This document shows, one piece after another, positions 1 through 8,667 of a stretch of DNA of 64,000 nt. The notes beneath the pieces are model-generated. The model ran no database searches. It was not told where the DNA came from and saw only the letters and a program-made list of their open reading frames with translations. The translations under genes and the position numbers were made by a program. This DNA is from Ornithinicoccus sp045032955 (lineage in GTDB: Bacteria > Actinomycetota > Actinomycetes > Actinomycetales > Dermatophilaceae): assembly GCF_045032955.1 (NCBI RefSeq), contig NZ_JBJFZU010000004.1:186001-250000 (forward strand), written 5' to 3'. Position 1 is the stretch's first letter; each line of letters starts with the position of its first letter.

Positions 1-1
1 G

Positions 2-970
2 CCCTACCTGCTCAAGCTGCTGGCCGTGGGTGCGCCGCTGTCGGTGCAGGCCCACCCCGGCGCCGAGCAGGGACGCTCCGGTCACCGCCGCGAGCAGGGG
101 GCCGGTGTCCCGGTCGAGGACCGCGCCCGCAGCTACCGGGACCCGCACGGCAAACCCGAGCTGCTGATCGCCGTCGAGGACGGCTTCGACGGGATGAGCG
201 GCTTCCGTCCGCCGGCCGAGACCCTGGCCCTGCTGGAGCTGGTCACCGCCAGGACCGAGGAGGACCCGCCGGGTGCCGGGCTGCGGCACTGGCAGCACCT
301 GCTCAGCGACGCCCCGGACGCGACGTCGGCGATCCGGGACGCGGTCTCCTGGCTGCTCTCCGGAGACCCACGCGTCGCCTCCACGGTGCAGGCGCTGAGC
401 AGCGCGGACCTGCGACCGCTGCCCGAGCACGACCTGGTGGCGCTGCTCGCCCGGCACCACCCCGGGGACCCCGGGATCGCCCTGGCACTGATGCTCAACC
501 GGGTCCGGCTGGGCGCGGGAGAGGCGCTGTGGATCCCACCGGGTCAGGTGCACTGCTACCTGTCCGGGCTGGGCGTGGAGCTGATGGGCCCCAGCGACAC
601 CGTGCTGCGCGGCGGGCTCACCGACAAGCACGTGGACGTCGCCGAGCTGCTGCAGGTGCTGGACTTCACCCCCGGCCCGGCCCCGCGCCTGGTGCCGGTC
701 GAGGTGGGGCCGAGCGCGAGCGCATACCGGCCGCGGACGGTGCCCTCGGGCGCGGACGTCTCCTTCGAGCTGGTGCACGTGCGTGGCGACGCCGAGCTGG
801 TCACCGGGACCGCGTCCATCGCACTGGTGCTGCAGGGTCGCTTCGAGGTGACCGTCGACGGCGACACCCGCGAGCTCGCGCGCGGGCAGGCGTGCCTCGC
901 CGACGGCGCAGGGACCTGGTCCCTGCGCGGGCAGGGGTCGCTCTACCTGGCGACCACGCTCACCGGCTGA
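2..970 (+). CDS. manA: Mannose-6-phosphate isomerase, class I (5' end outside window)
   Basis: Interconverts mannose-6-phosphate and fructose-6-phosphate, feeding GDP-mannose and glycan synthesis in the cytoplasm. The frame is open from base 2, so the N-terminal part (roughly 80 residues by family length) lies before the window. Visible family motifs are VQAHP near bases 43-57 with the Gln and His zinc ligands, HGKPE near 148-162 with the Glu ligand, and SDTVLRGGLTDKHVDV near 593-640, the most diagnostic block. The C-terminal cupin half is complete and ends at a TGA that is part of a hairpin shared with the convergent next gene. The family assignment is secure; preference for mannose over other aldoses is inferred. 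Confidence 0.93.
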   Translation, partial: PYLLKLLAVGAPLSVQAHPGAEQGRSGHRREQGAGVPVEDRARSYRDPHGKPELLIAVEDGFDGMSGFRPPAETLALLELVTARTEEDPPGAGLRHWQHLLSDAPDATSAIRDAVSWLLSGDPRVASTVQALSSADLRPLPEHDLVALLARHHPGDPGIALALMLNRVRLGAGEALWIPPGQVHCYLSGLGVELMGPSDTVLRGGLTDKHVDVAELLQVLDFTPGPAPRLVPVEVGPSASAYRPRTVPSGADVSFELVHVRGDAELVTGTASIALVLQGRFEVTVDGDTRELARGQACLADGAGTWSLRGQGSLYLATTLTG

Positions 971-988
971 GGCGCTCCGACCTCAGCC
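965..988. terminator. Bidirectional hairpin between convergent manA and ligD-like genes
   Basis: GGCTGAGG and CCTCAGCC form a perfect 8-bp stem around an 8-nt loop. It contains the manA stop codon and directly abuts the stop of the opposite-strand gene. There is no U-tract, as is common in high-GC actinobacteria, so termination is likely but not proven. Confidence 0.6.
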
Positions 989-2050
989 CTAGATCCTGTT
1001 CCCCTGCTCGTCCCAGTGCTCGGCGACCTTCTTGCTCGGCTGCACCCGGGGCGGCTCCCCCGGCATCTTGGGGTGGTCCGGGGGGAAGTTCAGCTCCCCC
1101 AGACCCCGCTCGAGGTCGGCCTCCCAGAGGGCGTAGGCGGCGTCGACGACCCCCGGATCCCGGTGCAGACCCTCCCAGGCGTCGCCGTGCTCGGCGAGGA
1201 AGCCGGGGACGGTGTGCACGGTCAGCGAGGCGGGATCCACCTCACCCAGCCGGTCCCAGGTGAGCGGCACCGACACCGGTGCCCCGGGCAGGATGCGCGG
1301 GCTCCAGGCGGCGGCCAGGGTGCGGTCCCGGGTGGCCTGGTTGTAGTCGACGAAGATCTTGCTCCCCCGCTCCTCCTTCCACCACGCGGTGGTCACCAGG
1401 TCCGGCATCCGGCGCTCCAGCTCACGGGCCAGGCCGATGACCGCGTGCCGCACCTCGAGGAACTCCAGCCGGGGCTCGACGGCGGCGAAGACGTGCACCC
1501 CCCGGTTGCCGGTCGTCTTGACGAACGGGGTGAGCCCGGCGTCGGTCATCACCTCGCGCAACCCCCGCGCCGCCTCGACGACGTCCGCGAACGCACGACC
1601 CGGCTGTGGGTCCAGGTCGATGCGGACCTCGTCGGGGTGGTCGTTGTCACCGGAACGGACCGGCCAGGGGTGCCAGGTGACGGTGCCCATCTGCGCGGTC
1701 CACAGCAGGGTCGCCGCGTCGTCGACGACGAGCTGGGGGTGGCTGCGGCCGGAGGGGTAGGTGCAGATGGTCGTCCGGGAGAAGTCGGGCACCCCCTTCG
1801 GCGGGTTCTTGGAGTAGAACTCCTCACCCTCGATCCCACCGCGCACCCGCTGCAGGGTGACCGGCCGGTCGGCCAGCCCGCGCAGCATCGGGACCGCCAC
1901 CGCGTCCAGGTATGCCGCGAGGTCGGCCTTGGTGATCGCCGGTCCGTGGTCGGTGGCCGGCCAGACCACCTTGTCCGGGCTGGAGAGGCGGACCTCCCGG
2001 GGGTGACCGTCCGGTCCGGCGGCGGTCAGCGTCAGCGCGTCGGCAGGCAT
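989..2050 (-). CDS. Stand-alone LigD-type NHEJ polymerase domain protein
   Basis: Archaeo-eukaryotic primase-like polymerase of the LigD PolDom family, which fills ends during Ku-dependent non-homologous end joining. From ATG at 2050 it is 353 residues, the length of a lone polymerase domain without ligase or nuclease modules. The metal-binding motif RIDLDP places the two catalytic aspartates at about 145 and 147, and SKIFVDYNQ carries the third. GTG at 2071 is an alternative start but lies inside the upstream repeat array, so ATG 2050 is preferred. That ATG is itself within a GGTATGCC octamer. No ku gene is in the window. Confidence 0.85.
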   Translation of the reverse strand: MPADALTLTAAGPDGHPREVRLSSPDKVVWPATDHGPAITKADLAAYLDAVAVPMLRGLADRPVTLQRVRGGIEGEEFYSKNPPKGVPDFSRTTICTYPSGRSHPQLVVDDAATLLWTAQMGTVTWHPWPVRSGDNDHPDEVRIDLDPQPGRAFADVVEAARGLREVMTDAGLTPFVKTTGNRGVHVFAAVEPRLEFLEVRHAVIGLARELERRMPDLVTTAWWKEERGSKIFVDYNQATRDRTLAAAWSPRILPGAPVSVPLTWDRLGEVDPASLTVHTVPGFLAEHGDAWEGLHRDPGVVDAAYALWEADLERGLGELNFPPDHPKMPGEPPRVQPSKKVAEHWDEQGNRI

Positions 2051-2065
2051 ACCGTCAGAATGTAG

Positions 2066-2132
2066 TCGCACGACGCTCGCCCGGTCGCGGCACGACGCTC
2101 GCCCGGTCGGAAGTAATCGCGGGGCTCGGTCG
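2066..2132. repeat. 22-bp tandem repeat array, locus 1
   Basis: Two clear 22-bp units carrying ACGCTCGCCCGGTCG, at 2073-2087 and 2095-2109, followed by a decayed third ending GGCTCGGTCG. The array fills most of the spacer between the divergent LigD-like gene and msrB and starts about 16 nt upstream of the LigD-like ATG. It shares the core CGCCCGGTCG with six other arrays in this window. Confidence 0.8.
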
Positions 2133-2142
2133 TTCCCCTCAC

Positions 2143-2604
2143 ATGGCCCATCACCACAGCACCCCCGAGACCGACGCCGCCCGGAACAGCGACACCGGCG
2201 GCAGCTACACCCGCGCGAAGTCCGAGCAGGAGTGGCGCGAGCAGCTCAGCCGTGAGGAGTACCACGTGCTCCGCGAGGCCGGCACCGAACGGCCCTTCGT
2301 CGGTGAGTACACCGACACCACCACCGAGGGCGTCTACGCCTGCCGCGCGTGCGGCGAGGAGCTCTTCCGCAGCGAGACCAAGTTCGAGACGCACTGCGGG
2401 TGGCCGAGCTTCTACTCCCCGCTCGCCGAGGACCGGGTGCAGTACATCCAGGACGACTCGCTGGGGCGGACCCGGACCGAGGTGCGCTGCGCCTCCTGCG
2501 GCTCGCACCTGGGTCACGTCTTCGAGGGCGAGGGCTACGACACCCCCACCGACCAGCGGTTCTGCATGAACAGCATCGCGATGACGCTCACGCCGAAGGC
2601 CTGA
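2143..2604 (+). CDS. msrB: Peptide-methionine (R)-S-oxide reductase MsrB
   Basis: Reduces methionine-R-sulfoxide in proteins, using thioredoxin as the usual donor. The 153-residue product has the two zinc CxxC motifs (Cys67/70 and Cys116/119), the HCGWPSF block, and the catalytic cysteine in RFCMNS (Cys141). The His-rich N-terminus of about 25 residues is an extension outside the SelR domain. It is divergent from the LigD-like gene across the repeat array. It converges on the HNH gene with a 7-nt gap, so a hairpin in the shared 3' region may serve both genes. Confidence 0.95.
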   Translation: MAHHHSTPETDAARNSDTGGSYTRAKSEQEWREQLSREEYHVLREAGTERPFVGEYTDTTTEGVYACRACGEELFRSETKFETHCGWPSFYSPLAEDRVQYIQDDSLGRTRTEVRCASCGSHLGHVFEGEGYDTPTDQRFCMNSIAMTLTPKA

Positions 2605-2611
2605 GCGCAGG

Positions 2612-2977
2612 TCACCCCTGGGCAGGGGCCTGCTGCGCCAGCCGGGTCGCCACCACGTCGCGGCGCAGGGCGTGGCGCAGCAGGAACGCCCGCTCGTCCC
2701 GGCGGGTGCGCCGCAGCCAGGTGGTGACCTCGACGTTGCCCTTGCTCGCGTTGCAGGACGCGCACGCCGGGACCACGTTGTCCAGCGTGTACCGCCCGCC
2801 GCGCGAGACCGGGAGCAGGCAGTCCTTCTGCAGCGCCCCCTCGTGCCCGCAGTAGGCGCAGCCTCCCCACACCTCGCGCAGCAGCTGCCACTGCTCCGAG
2901 GTGAGGTCCTGCACCTGCGCCGCCAGGCGTCGGGCACGCCGACGGGCATACCGGGCGGAGCGGGCGCGGGTGGGCAC
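2612..2977 (-). CDS. Small HNH-family nuclease with altered first motif
   Basis: A 121-residue basic protein with the layout of stand-alone HNH endonucleases: CAYC (Cys40/43), a beta-beta-alpha core, and CASC (Cys72/75) followed by NASKGN. The conserved Asn67 (LDNVVPAC) is present. The position where most relatives have Asp-His reads Asp52-Cys53 (QKDCLLPVSRGG), so the usual general-base histidine is absent. It could be a structural or regulatory relative, or use another residue. The basic N-terminus (about 20 residues, mostly Arg and Ala) fits nucleic-acid binding. Ends about 10 nt from hemQ, which is read in the same direction. Confidence 0.7.
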   Translation of the reverse strand: MPTRARSARYARRRARRLAAQVQDLTSEQWQLLREVWGGCAYCGHEGALQKDCLLPVSRGGRYTLDNVVPACASCNASKGNVEVTTWLRRTRRDERAFLLRHALRRDVVATRLAQQAPAQG

Positions 2978-2986
2978 CTGCCCAGG

Positions 2987-3697
2987 CTAGGGCAGCGAGG
3001 CCACCAGCTCCTGGACGCTCACCCGCGGCCCGGTGAAGAAGGGCACCTCCTCGCGGACGTGCAGCCGCGCGCGGGTGTCGCGCAGGTCGCGCATGAGGTC
3101 CACGATCCGGTGCAGCTCGTCCGCCTCGAACGCGAGCAGCCACTCGTAGTCGCCGAGGGCGAAGCTGCTGATCGTGTTGGCCAGCACGTCCTTGTAGTCG
3201 CGGGCCGCCTCCCCGTGCTCGCGCAGCAGGGTGCGGCGCTCGGTCTCGTCCATCAGGTACCACTCGTAGGAGCGGACGAACGGGTAGACGCAGAGGTAGT
3301 GCTTCGGGTCGTTCCCGGACATGAACGCCGGCACGTGCCCACGGTTGAACTCCGCGGGCCGGTGCAGACCGACGTTGGACCAGACGGGCTCCAGGTGCTG
3401 GCCCAGGTGGGTCTGCCGGAAGCGCTGGTATGCCCGCTGCACGGTCTCCACGTGCTCGGCGTGCCACCAGATGAGCAGGTCGGCGTCGGCCCGCAGCGCG
3501 GACACGTCGTAGACGCCGCGGACGACCAGCCCATCGGCCTGCAGCTCGGACAGCAGGGTCTCGACCTCCTCGACCATCCCGGCCCGGGCGTCGGCCGGCA
3601 ACGGCGCGGCGGCGCGGAAGACCGAGTAGGCGGCGTAGCGGATCGAGGCGTTGATCTCCTCGGCCTGCTCCTGCGTGGGGTGGGTGAAGTCAGCCAT
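2987..3697 (-). CDS. hemQ: Coproheme decarboxylase HemQ (ChdC)
   Basis: Catalyses the last step of the coproporphyrin-dependent heme pathway, oxidative decarboxylation of coproheme III to heme b. The 236-residue product is of normal length for the chlorite-dismutase-like family. The segment YPFVRSYEWYLM (residues 138-149) carries the catalytic tyrosine, and LREHG downstream holds the candidate proximal heme histidine. ATG 3697 gives the conserved-looking MADFTHPT start; an upstream ATG at 3706 overlaps the hemG stop as ATGA, so translation is probably coupled to hemG. Same operon direction as hemG. Confidence 0.94.
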   Translation of the reverse strand: MADFTHPTQEQAEEINASIRYAAYSVFRAAAPLPADARAGMVEEVETLLSELQADGLVVRGVYDVSALRADADLLIWWHAEHVETVQRAYQRFRQTHLGQHLEPVWSNVGLHRPAEFNRGHVPAFMSGNDPKHYLCVYPFVRSYEWYLMDETERRTLLREHGEAARDYKDVLANTISSFALGDYEWLLAFEADELHRIVDLMRDLRDTRARLHVREEVPFFTGPRVSVQELVASLP

Positions 3698-3702
3698 ACC
3701 TC

Positions 3703-5118
3703 TCATTGTGCGGGGTGCAGGTCGGCGACCGACCGGCGGGCCGAGGCGATGCAGGCGGGCACCCCCACCCCGTCGTAGACCGCGCCGCACACGGCCAGCC
3801 CGGGCACCGTCGCCAGGGCGGCGCGGACGCCGGCGACCAGGTCGAGGTGGCCGACGGCATACTGCGGCAGGGCCCCGCCCCAGCGCTGCACCTGGTGCGT
3901 CACCGGGGTCGGCAACGCGCTGCCGCGGACCGGCGCGAGGGCGTCCCCCAGGTCGGCCAAGCAGGCCCGGGCCAGCTCGTCGTCGTCGCGCTGCAGGGCC
4001 GCCTCCTCCCGGTGCCGGCCGACCGACGCACGCAGCAGGGTGAGGCCGTCGCCGGCACCGAGCTCGCGCACCCAGGCCCACTTGTTGGCGCTGAAGGTGG
4101 CGGCCTTGGCGACCCGACCCTCGACCGGTGGCACCAGGAAGCCGGAGCCGGGGATCTCCCCCAGCTCGGCGCTGCGGAAGGCGAAGGTGACCACGGCCAT
4201 TGAGGCCGTCTCCACCTGGCCCAGCAGCCGGGCCGCGTCCGGGGCCAGGGTGCCCAGCAGCCGGGCGGCCGGGGCCGCGGGCAGCGCGAGGACCACCTCG
4301 TCGGCCCGGTATGCCGTCGGCGCGGGCCGGGGCCCGGTCACCACCTCGAAGCCCCCGTCGGGCAGCCGGCGCAGCTCGCGGGCCAGGGCGCCGGTGACGA
4401 CCCGCACACCACGACCTTCCAGCACCTCGGCGAGGCGTGCCGGCAGCAGGTGCAACCCGCCGGCCAGGCTGGCGAAGACGGGTGCGGCGGACCGGGTCTG
4501 GGTGCCGTCGTCGGGGTTCGGCAGCAGCTGCGCCGCGGCGTCCTGCAGGCGTCGCCCCTGCTGGGCGGCGGTCAGCATCGCCGGCAACGCGGCCCGCGCC
4601 GAGATCAGCGAGGCGTGACCGGCATACACGCCCCCGAGCAGGGGCTCCAGCAGCCGCTGCGTCACCGCCGGCCCCAGGCGGTCGGTGACCAGGTCACCGA
4701 CCGAGACGTCGTCGGACTCCAGCGGGTCGGGGCGCTCGGCAGCGGCCCGGCGGACCTCGTCGCCGGTGAGGAGCCCGCGCAGCCCGCCCGGGTCGGCGGG
4801 GACGCCCATCAGGGTCCGGCGCGGCAACGGGTGCAGCTCGTCCCGGCTCCAGACCTGGGCGCCGGCCGCGGTCGGGTGCACCAGGAGATCGCTCAGCCCC
4901 GCCCGGTGCATCAGGTCGACCGCCTCGGGGCGGCGGGCGAGCACCGCCTCGGCACCCACGTCGACGCGCAGCCCGGCGACGTCCTCACCGCGCAGCTTCC
5001 CGCCGACCCGGTCCGCCCCCTCGAGCACGGTCACCGACCGGGTGGGGTCCGCGTCCAGGAGGGCCTCGGCGGCCGCGAGACCGCTGATGCCGCCACCGAT
5101 GACCAGTGCGAATGTCAT
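3703..5118 (-). CDS. hemG: Coproporphyrinogen III / protoporphyrinogen oxidase (HemG/HemY, CgoX)
   Basis: FAD-dependent oxidase of the HemY family, 471 residues. The N-terminus VIGGGISGLAAAE is the Rossmann FAD-binding motif, and the C-terminal half has the GGALPQYAVGHLD and YDGVGVPACIASA blocks of this family. In Actinobacteria this enzyme makes coproporphyrin III rather than protoporphyrin IX, because HemQ acts downstream; the adjacent hemQ supports that reading. Transcribed just before hemQ with ATGA overlap. A divergent lipoprotein gene separates it from hemE. Confidence 0.92.
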   Translation of the reverse strand: MTFALVIGGGISGLAAAEALLDADPTRSVTVLEGADRVGGKLRGEDVAGLRVDVGAEAVLARRPEAVDLMHRAGLSDLLVHPTAAGAQVWSRDELHPLPRRTLMGVPADPGGLRGLLTGDEVRRAAAERPDPLESDDVSVGDLVTDRLGPAVTQRLLEPLLGGVYAGHASLISARAALPAMLTAAQQGRRLQDAAAQLLPNPDDGTQTRSAAPVFASLAGGLHLLPARLAEVLEGRGVRVVTGALARELRRLPDGGFEVVTGPRPAPTAYRADEVVLALPAAPAARLLGTLAPDAARLLGQVETASMAVVTFAFRSAELGEIPGSGFLVPPVEGRVAKAATFSANKWAWVRELGAGDGLTLLRASVGRHREEAALQRDDDELARACLADLGDALAPVRGSALPTPVTHQVQRWGGALPQYAVGHLDLVAGVRAALATVPGLAVCGAVYDGVGVPACIASARRSVADLHPAQ

Positions 5119-5272
5119 CCCACCAGCGTCTCATCCTGGCGGCGGGCACCGACGGCCCGCCCGTCCGGCATCGTGACGCGATCGTGACCGGTGGCCCGGA
5201 ACGTCCCGGTCCGTGCCCGCCGTCGCACCCCCGTCACCGTGGACGACCCGCGGTCGAGGGAGAGGACGGACC

Positions 5273-6223
5273 ATGAGGACGAGGATGATCGCCGGGATGC
5301 TGGCGGGGGTGCTGGTGCTGGCCGGGTGCAGCAGCGACACCGGGGGTGGGGACCAGGCCGAGTCGGTGGGTGCCGGTGCGGACAGCGCCGGGGCGGACGA
5401 CTCCGGCTCCGCAGGTGAGGACATGGGTGCTGAGGACGCTGGTGGTGAGGACGCCGGTGGGGGCGAGGACGGCTCCTCGGGTGACGAGGCCGCCGGCGTG
5501 GGATCCGTCGACGCGGCCTCCCTGGAGACGACCGGGCCGCTGATGGTGCGCAGCGTCGAGCTGGACCTCGTGGTCGACGACGTCGGGGCGGCCGTCACCC
5601 GCGCCCGGGCCACCGCGGTGGGACTCGGCGGCTGGGTCTCCAGCGAGGACGTCCGCCCCGGCGGCGGGTCCGACGTCGGGGCGGACTCCGGCGGTTCCCG
5701 CGGCGGCTACGGCTCGATGGTGCTGCGGGTGCCCTCGGAGGACCTGGACGCGGCGGTGACCAGCCTCGAGGAGCTCGGCGAGGTGCAGGCCAGTCGGAGC
5801 AGCGCCCAGGACGTCACCACGGAGTACCGGGACGTCGAGGCACGGGTCGCCACCCTGGAGGCCGGTGCCGAGCGGCTGCGCGAGCTGGTCGCCGAGGCCC
5901 CCTCGGTGGAGGCGGTCGCCAGCCTGGAGAGCGAGCTCGCGCAGCGGGAGTCCGACCTGGACGCGCTCAAGGCGCGGCTGAAGGTGCTCTCCGAGGACGT
6001 GTCCCGCTCCACCATCACGCTGCACCTGGCGCAGCAGGGCGAGGACCTCGGCGAGACCCGCCCGGACACCGGCTTCGTCGCCGGCCTGGGGCGCGGCTGG
6101 GACGCGTTCACCGGCTCGGTGAGCCTCGTCCTCACCGCCACCGGAGCCCTGCTGCCCTTCCTCGCGCTGGCCGCGCTGCTGGGGCTGCCGGTCCTGTGGT
6201 GGCGCCGCCGGTCAGCGCGCTGA
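5273..6223 (+). CDS. DUF4349-type lipoprotein with C-terminal membrane anchor
   Basis: 316 residues from ATG 5273, preceded by GAGAGGAC. A signal peptide ends in the lipobox LAGC (Cys19), so the mature N-terminus should be lipidated. An acidic, Gly/Ser/Asp-rich disordered stretch follows (about residues 20-85). Then comes a globular segment with a helical, coiled-coil-like part (about 180-250), and a transmembrane helix before the terminal WWRRRSAR. This architecture matches DUF4349 proteins, whose function is unknown. It sits between hemG and hemE on the opposite strand, and its 3' end overlaps hemE by 12 bp tail to tail. No role in heme synthesis is implied. Confidence 0.8.
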   Translation: MRTRMIAGMLAGVLVLAGCSSDTGGGDQAESVGAGADSAGADDSGSAGEDMGAEDAGGEDAGGGEDGSSGDEAAGVGSVDAASLETTGPLMVRSVELDLVVDDVGAAVTRARATAVGLGGWVSSEDVRPGGGSDVGADSGGSRGGYGSMVLRVPSEDLDAAVTSLEELGEVQASRSSAQDVTTEYRDVEARVATLEAGAERLRELVAEAPSVEAVASLESELAQRESDLDALKARLKVLSEDVSRSTITLHLAQQGEDLGETRPDTGFVAGLGRGWDAFTGSVSLVLTATGALLPFLALAALLGLPVLWWRRRSAR

Positions 6224-7285
6224 GACCTCGTGCACCAGCTCGACCACCCTGGTCAGCACCTCCGGGTCGGTGTCGGGCAGCACCCCGTGACCGAGGTTGA
6301 AGAGGTGGCCCGGCGCCGCCCGGCCCTCCTCGACGATCTCGGTCACCCGGGCCGACAGGGCCTCCCAGGGCGCGAAGAGCAGCGCGGGGTCCAGGTTGCC
6401 CTGCAGGGCATACCGGCCGCCGGTGCGTGCCAGGGCGTCGGTGAGGCTGACCCGGTAGTCCACCCCGATGACGTCCGCGCCCGCGTCCGCCATCTGCGGC
6501 AGCAGCTCGCCGGTGCCGACCCCGAAGTGGATGCGGGGGACACCGAGATCGGCCACCCCCTCCAGCACGGTGCGGCTGTGCGGCTCGACGTGCCGCAGGT
6601 AGTCGGCCCGGGACAGGTGCCCCGCCCAGGAGTCGAAGAGCTGGACGGCGCTCGCCCCCGCCTCCGCCTGCACCCGCAGGAAGGTGAGCGAGATCTGCGC
6701 GAGCCGGGCGCACAGGTCGCTCCACAGCTGGGGGTCACCGTGCATCAGCGCCTTGGTGCGCTCATGGTTCTTCGACGGGCCGCCCTCGACCAGGTAGGAG
6801 GCCAGCGTGAACGGCGCGCCGGCGAACCCGATCAACGGGGTGGCGCCGAGCTCGGCGACCAGCAGCCGGACCGACTCGGTGATGTCCGGGACGTGCTCGG
6901 GAGTCAGCTCGGGCAACCGGTCGAGGTCGGCACGGGTGCGGATCGGCTCGGCGATGACCGGGCCGGTGCCGGCCACGATGTCGAGGTCGACGCCCACCGC
7001 CATCAGCGGCACCACGATGTCGCTGAAGAAGATGGCGGCGTCCGTGCGGTGCCGGCGCACCGGCTGCAGGGTGATCTCGGTGACCAGCTCGGGCGTCCGG
7101 CAGGCGGTGAGCATGGCGACGTCCTTGCGCAGCTCCCGGTACTCGGGCAACGAACGGCCGGCCTGCCGCATGAACCAGACCGGGGTGTGCGGGACGGGCT
7201 GCCGGCGGGCGGCACGCACCAGCACGCTGTCGGCGGGGGATGTGCTGGGGTCGGTGGCGGGCGTCGCGGAAGGCTGTGGGCTCAC
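6212..7285 (-). CDS. hemE: Uroporphyrinogen decarboxylase
   Basis: Decarboxylates uroporphyrinogen III to coproporphyrinogen III in the cytosol, feeding HemG and HemQ encoded nearby. The 357-residue product from GTG 7285 has the signature FMRQAGRSLPEYRELR, the FSDIVVPLMAVG block with the conserved aspartate, and GFAGAPFTLASYLVEGG. The C-terminal block GHGVLPDTDPE is also typical. The 22-bp repeat array lies about 20 nt upstream of the start and fills most of the spacer to rnd. The 3' end overlaps the convergent lipoprotein gene by 12 bp. Confidence 0.96.
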   Translation of the reverse strand: MSPQPSATPATDPSTSPADSVLVRAARRQPVPHTPVWFMRQAGRSLPEYRELRKDVAMLTACRTPELVTEITLQPVRRHRTDAAIFFSDIVVPLMAVGVDLDIVAGTGPVIAEPIRTRADLDRLPELTPEHVPDITESVRLLVAELGATPLIGFAGAPFTLASYLVEGGPSKNHERTKALMHGDPQLWSDLCARLAQISLTFLRVQAEAGASAVQLFDSWAGHLSRADYLRHVEPHSRTVLEGVADLGVPRIHFGVGTGELLPQMADAGADVIGVDYRVSLTDALARTGGRYALQGNLDPALLFAPWEALSARVTEIVEEGRAAPGHLFNLGHGVLPDTDPEVLTRVVELVHEVSAR

Positions 7286-7303
7286 GTGCCGATTCTCCCA
7301 CGT

Positions 7304-7370
7304 GCACAATGCTCGCCCGGTCGGAGCAGAACGCTCGCCCGGTCGGAACACAACGCTCGCCCGGTCGGTC
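7304..7370. repeat. 22-bp tandem repeat array, locus 2
   Basis: Three units of exactly 22 bp, at 7311, 7333 and 7355, each beginning GCTCGCCCGGTCGG and separated by AGCAGAAC or AACACAAC. The array occupies the spacer between rnd and hemE, both on the minus strand. Its edge runs into the rnd stop codon (7369-7371), and its other edge is about 20 nt from the hemE start. Confidence 0.88.
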
Positions 7371-8667
7371 AGGGGTGACGGTCCAGGGCGGCGACGAGGA
7401 CCGGGCCGACGAGGGCACGTTGCCAGGGGCGGGCCCCGAGCTCGGCGGTCATCGCCAGCACCCCCTCCAGGCTGCGGTCCTCCGGAGGCCGCCACAGCAC
7501 CCGGCGCACCGTGTCAGGGGTCATCAGGTTCTCCACCGGGATGTCCAGCTGCTCGGAGAGCGCCGCCAGCTCAGCCCGGACCAGGGTCAGCCGGTCGGCG
7601 GCGTCCGGGTCGCGCTCGGGCCAGGCCCGGGGCGGCGGCGTCGCGTCCCCGCGGCGGGTCGGCTCCGGCAGCTCGTCCTCCGGCATCTCGGCCGCGGTGC
7701 GTATCGCCGCCAGCCACGTCTTCTGGTGCCGCAGCAGCCCCTGCTCGGCACGGCGCTGCCGGCTGCGCGAGCGTTCCTGCTGCTCGGAGGCCAGCCCGGT
7801 GGCCTGGGTGGGCATCCGTTGGGCCAGGTCGACCAGGGTGGCGTCCGGGAGCACCCGACCGGTGGACACGTCCCGCTCGCGGGCGATGCCGTCCCGGGCC
7901 AGCCACAACTCGCGCAGCGCTCCGAGCGACCGGGGCCTGCGCAGCCGGTGCATCCCGGAGGTGCGCCTCCAGGCGTCCGGGTCGTCGCTGCCGGGCGGGC
8001 CGGTGAAGGAGCAGAGCGCGTGGAACTCCTGCTGCGCCCACTCCAGCTTGCCCTGCTCGCGCAGGTCGCGCTCCATCCGGTCCCGCAGGTCCACCAGGAG
8101 CTCCACGTCCAGCGCGGCATACCGCAGCCACGGCTCCGGGAGCGGCCGGGTGGACCAGTCCACGGCCGAGTGCTCCTTGGCCAGCGTGATGCCCAGGTAG
8201 TACTCGAGGACGGCGGACAGCCCGACCCGTGGCAGACCCGCCAGGCGGGCGCCCAGCTCGGTGTCGAAGAGCGCACGCGGGCGCATCCCGACCTCGACGA
8301 GGCACGGGATGTCCTGGGTCGCGGCGTGCAGCACCCACTCGGTCCCGGCCAGCACCTCGTCGAGGTCGGTCAGCCCCTCGAACGGCACCGGGTCGACCAG
8401 CCAGGTCCCGGCACCCTCGCGGCGCAGCTGGATGAGGTAGGCACGCTGCCCGTAGCGGTAGCCCGAGGCGCGTTCGGCGTCCACGGCCACCGGCCCCCGC
8501 CCGGACCGCAGCGCCGCCAGGCAGTCGGCCAGCGCCTCGGGGGTGTCGACGACGGCAGGGACCCCCTCGTCGGGCACCTCCAGGCGTTCGAAGTCGGCGG
8601 AGGGGTCGTCCACCGTCGGCGGCGCAGGGTGCTGGTCGGGACCCGTGCCCATGTCAGCGTCGGACAC
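7369..8667 (-). CDS. rnd: Ribonuclease D (3'-5' exoribonuclease, DEDDy)
   Basis: 3'-5' exoribonuclease acting on tRNA precursors and other structured RNAs. 432 residues; motif ExoI is AVDAERASG with Asp63 and Glu65, ExoII is LHAATQDIPCL, and ExoIII is LRYAALDVELLVDL with the Y-x3-D pair. An HRDC domain follows at about 225-300, then a C-terminal extension common in actinobacterial RNase D. GTG 8667 overlaps the preceding gene by 14 nt; ATG 8652 just after that gene's stop is an alternative start. The DUF3000-rnd arrangement is recurrent in Actinobacteria from general knowledge. Confidence 0.92.
   Translation of the reverse strand: MSDADMGTGPDQHPAPPTVDDPSADFERLEVPDEGVPAVVDTPEALADCLAALRSGRGPVAVDAERASGYRYGQRAYLIQLRREGAGTWLVDPVPFEGLTDLDEVLAGTEWVLHAATQDIPCLVEVGMRPRALFDTELGARLAGLPRVGLSAVLEYYLGITLAKEHSAVDWSTRPLPEPWLRYAALDVELLVDLRDRMERDLREQGKLEWAQQEFHALCSFTGPPGSDDPDAWRRTSGMHRLRRPRSLGALRELWLARDGIARERDVSTGRVLPDATLVDLAQRMPTQATGLASEQQERSRSRQRRAEQGLLRHQKTWLAAIRTAAEMPEDELPEPTRRGDATPPPRAWPERDPDAADRLTLVRAELAALSEQLDIPVENLMTPDTVRRVLWRPPEDRSLEGVLAMTAELGARPWQRALVGPVLVAALDRHP

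Noticed and set aside
2612..2630. Terminator hairpin CCCCTGGGCAGGGG
   Set aside because: Loop would be only two bases and the stem lies in coding sequence; not a convincing terminator.
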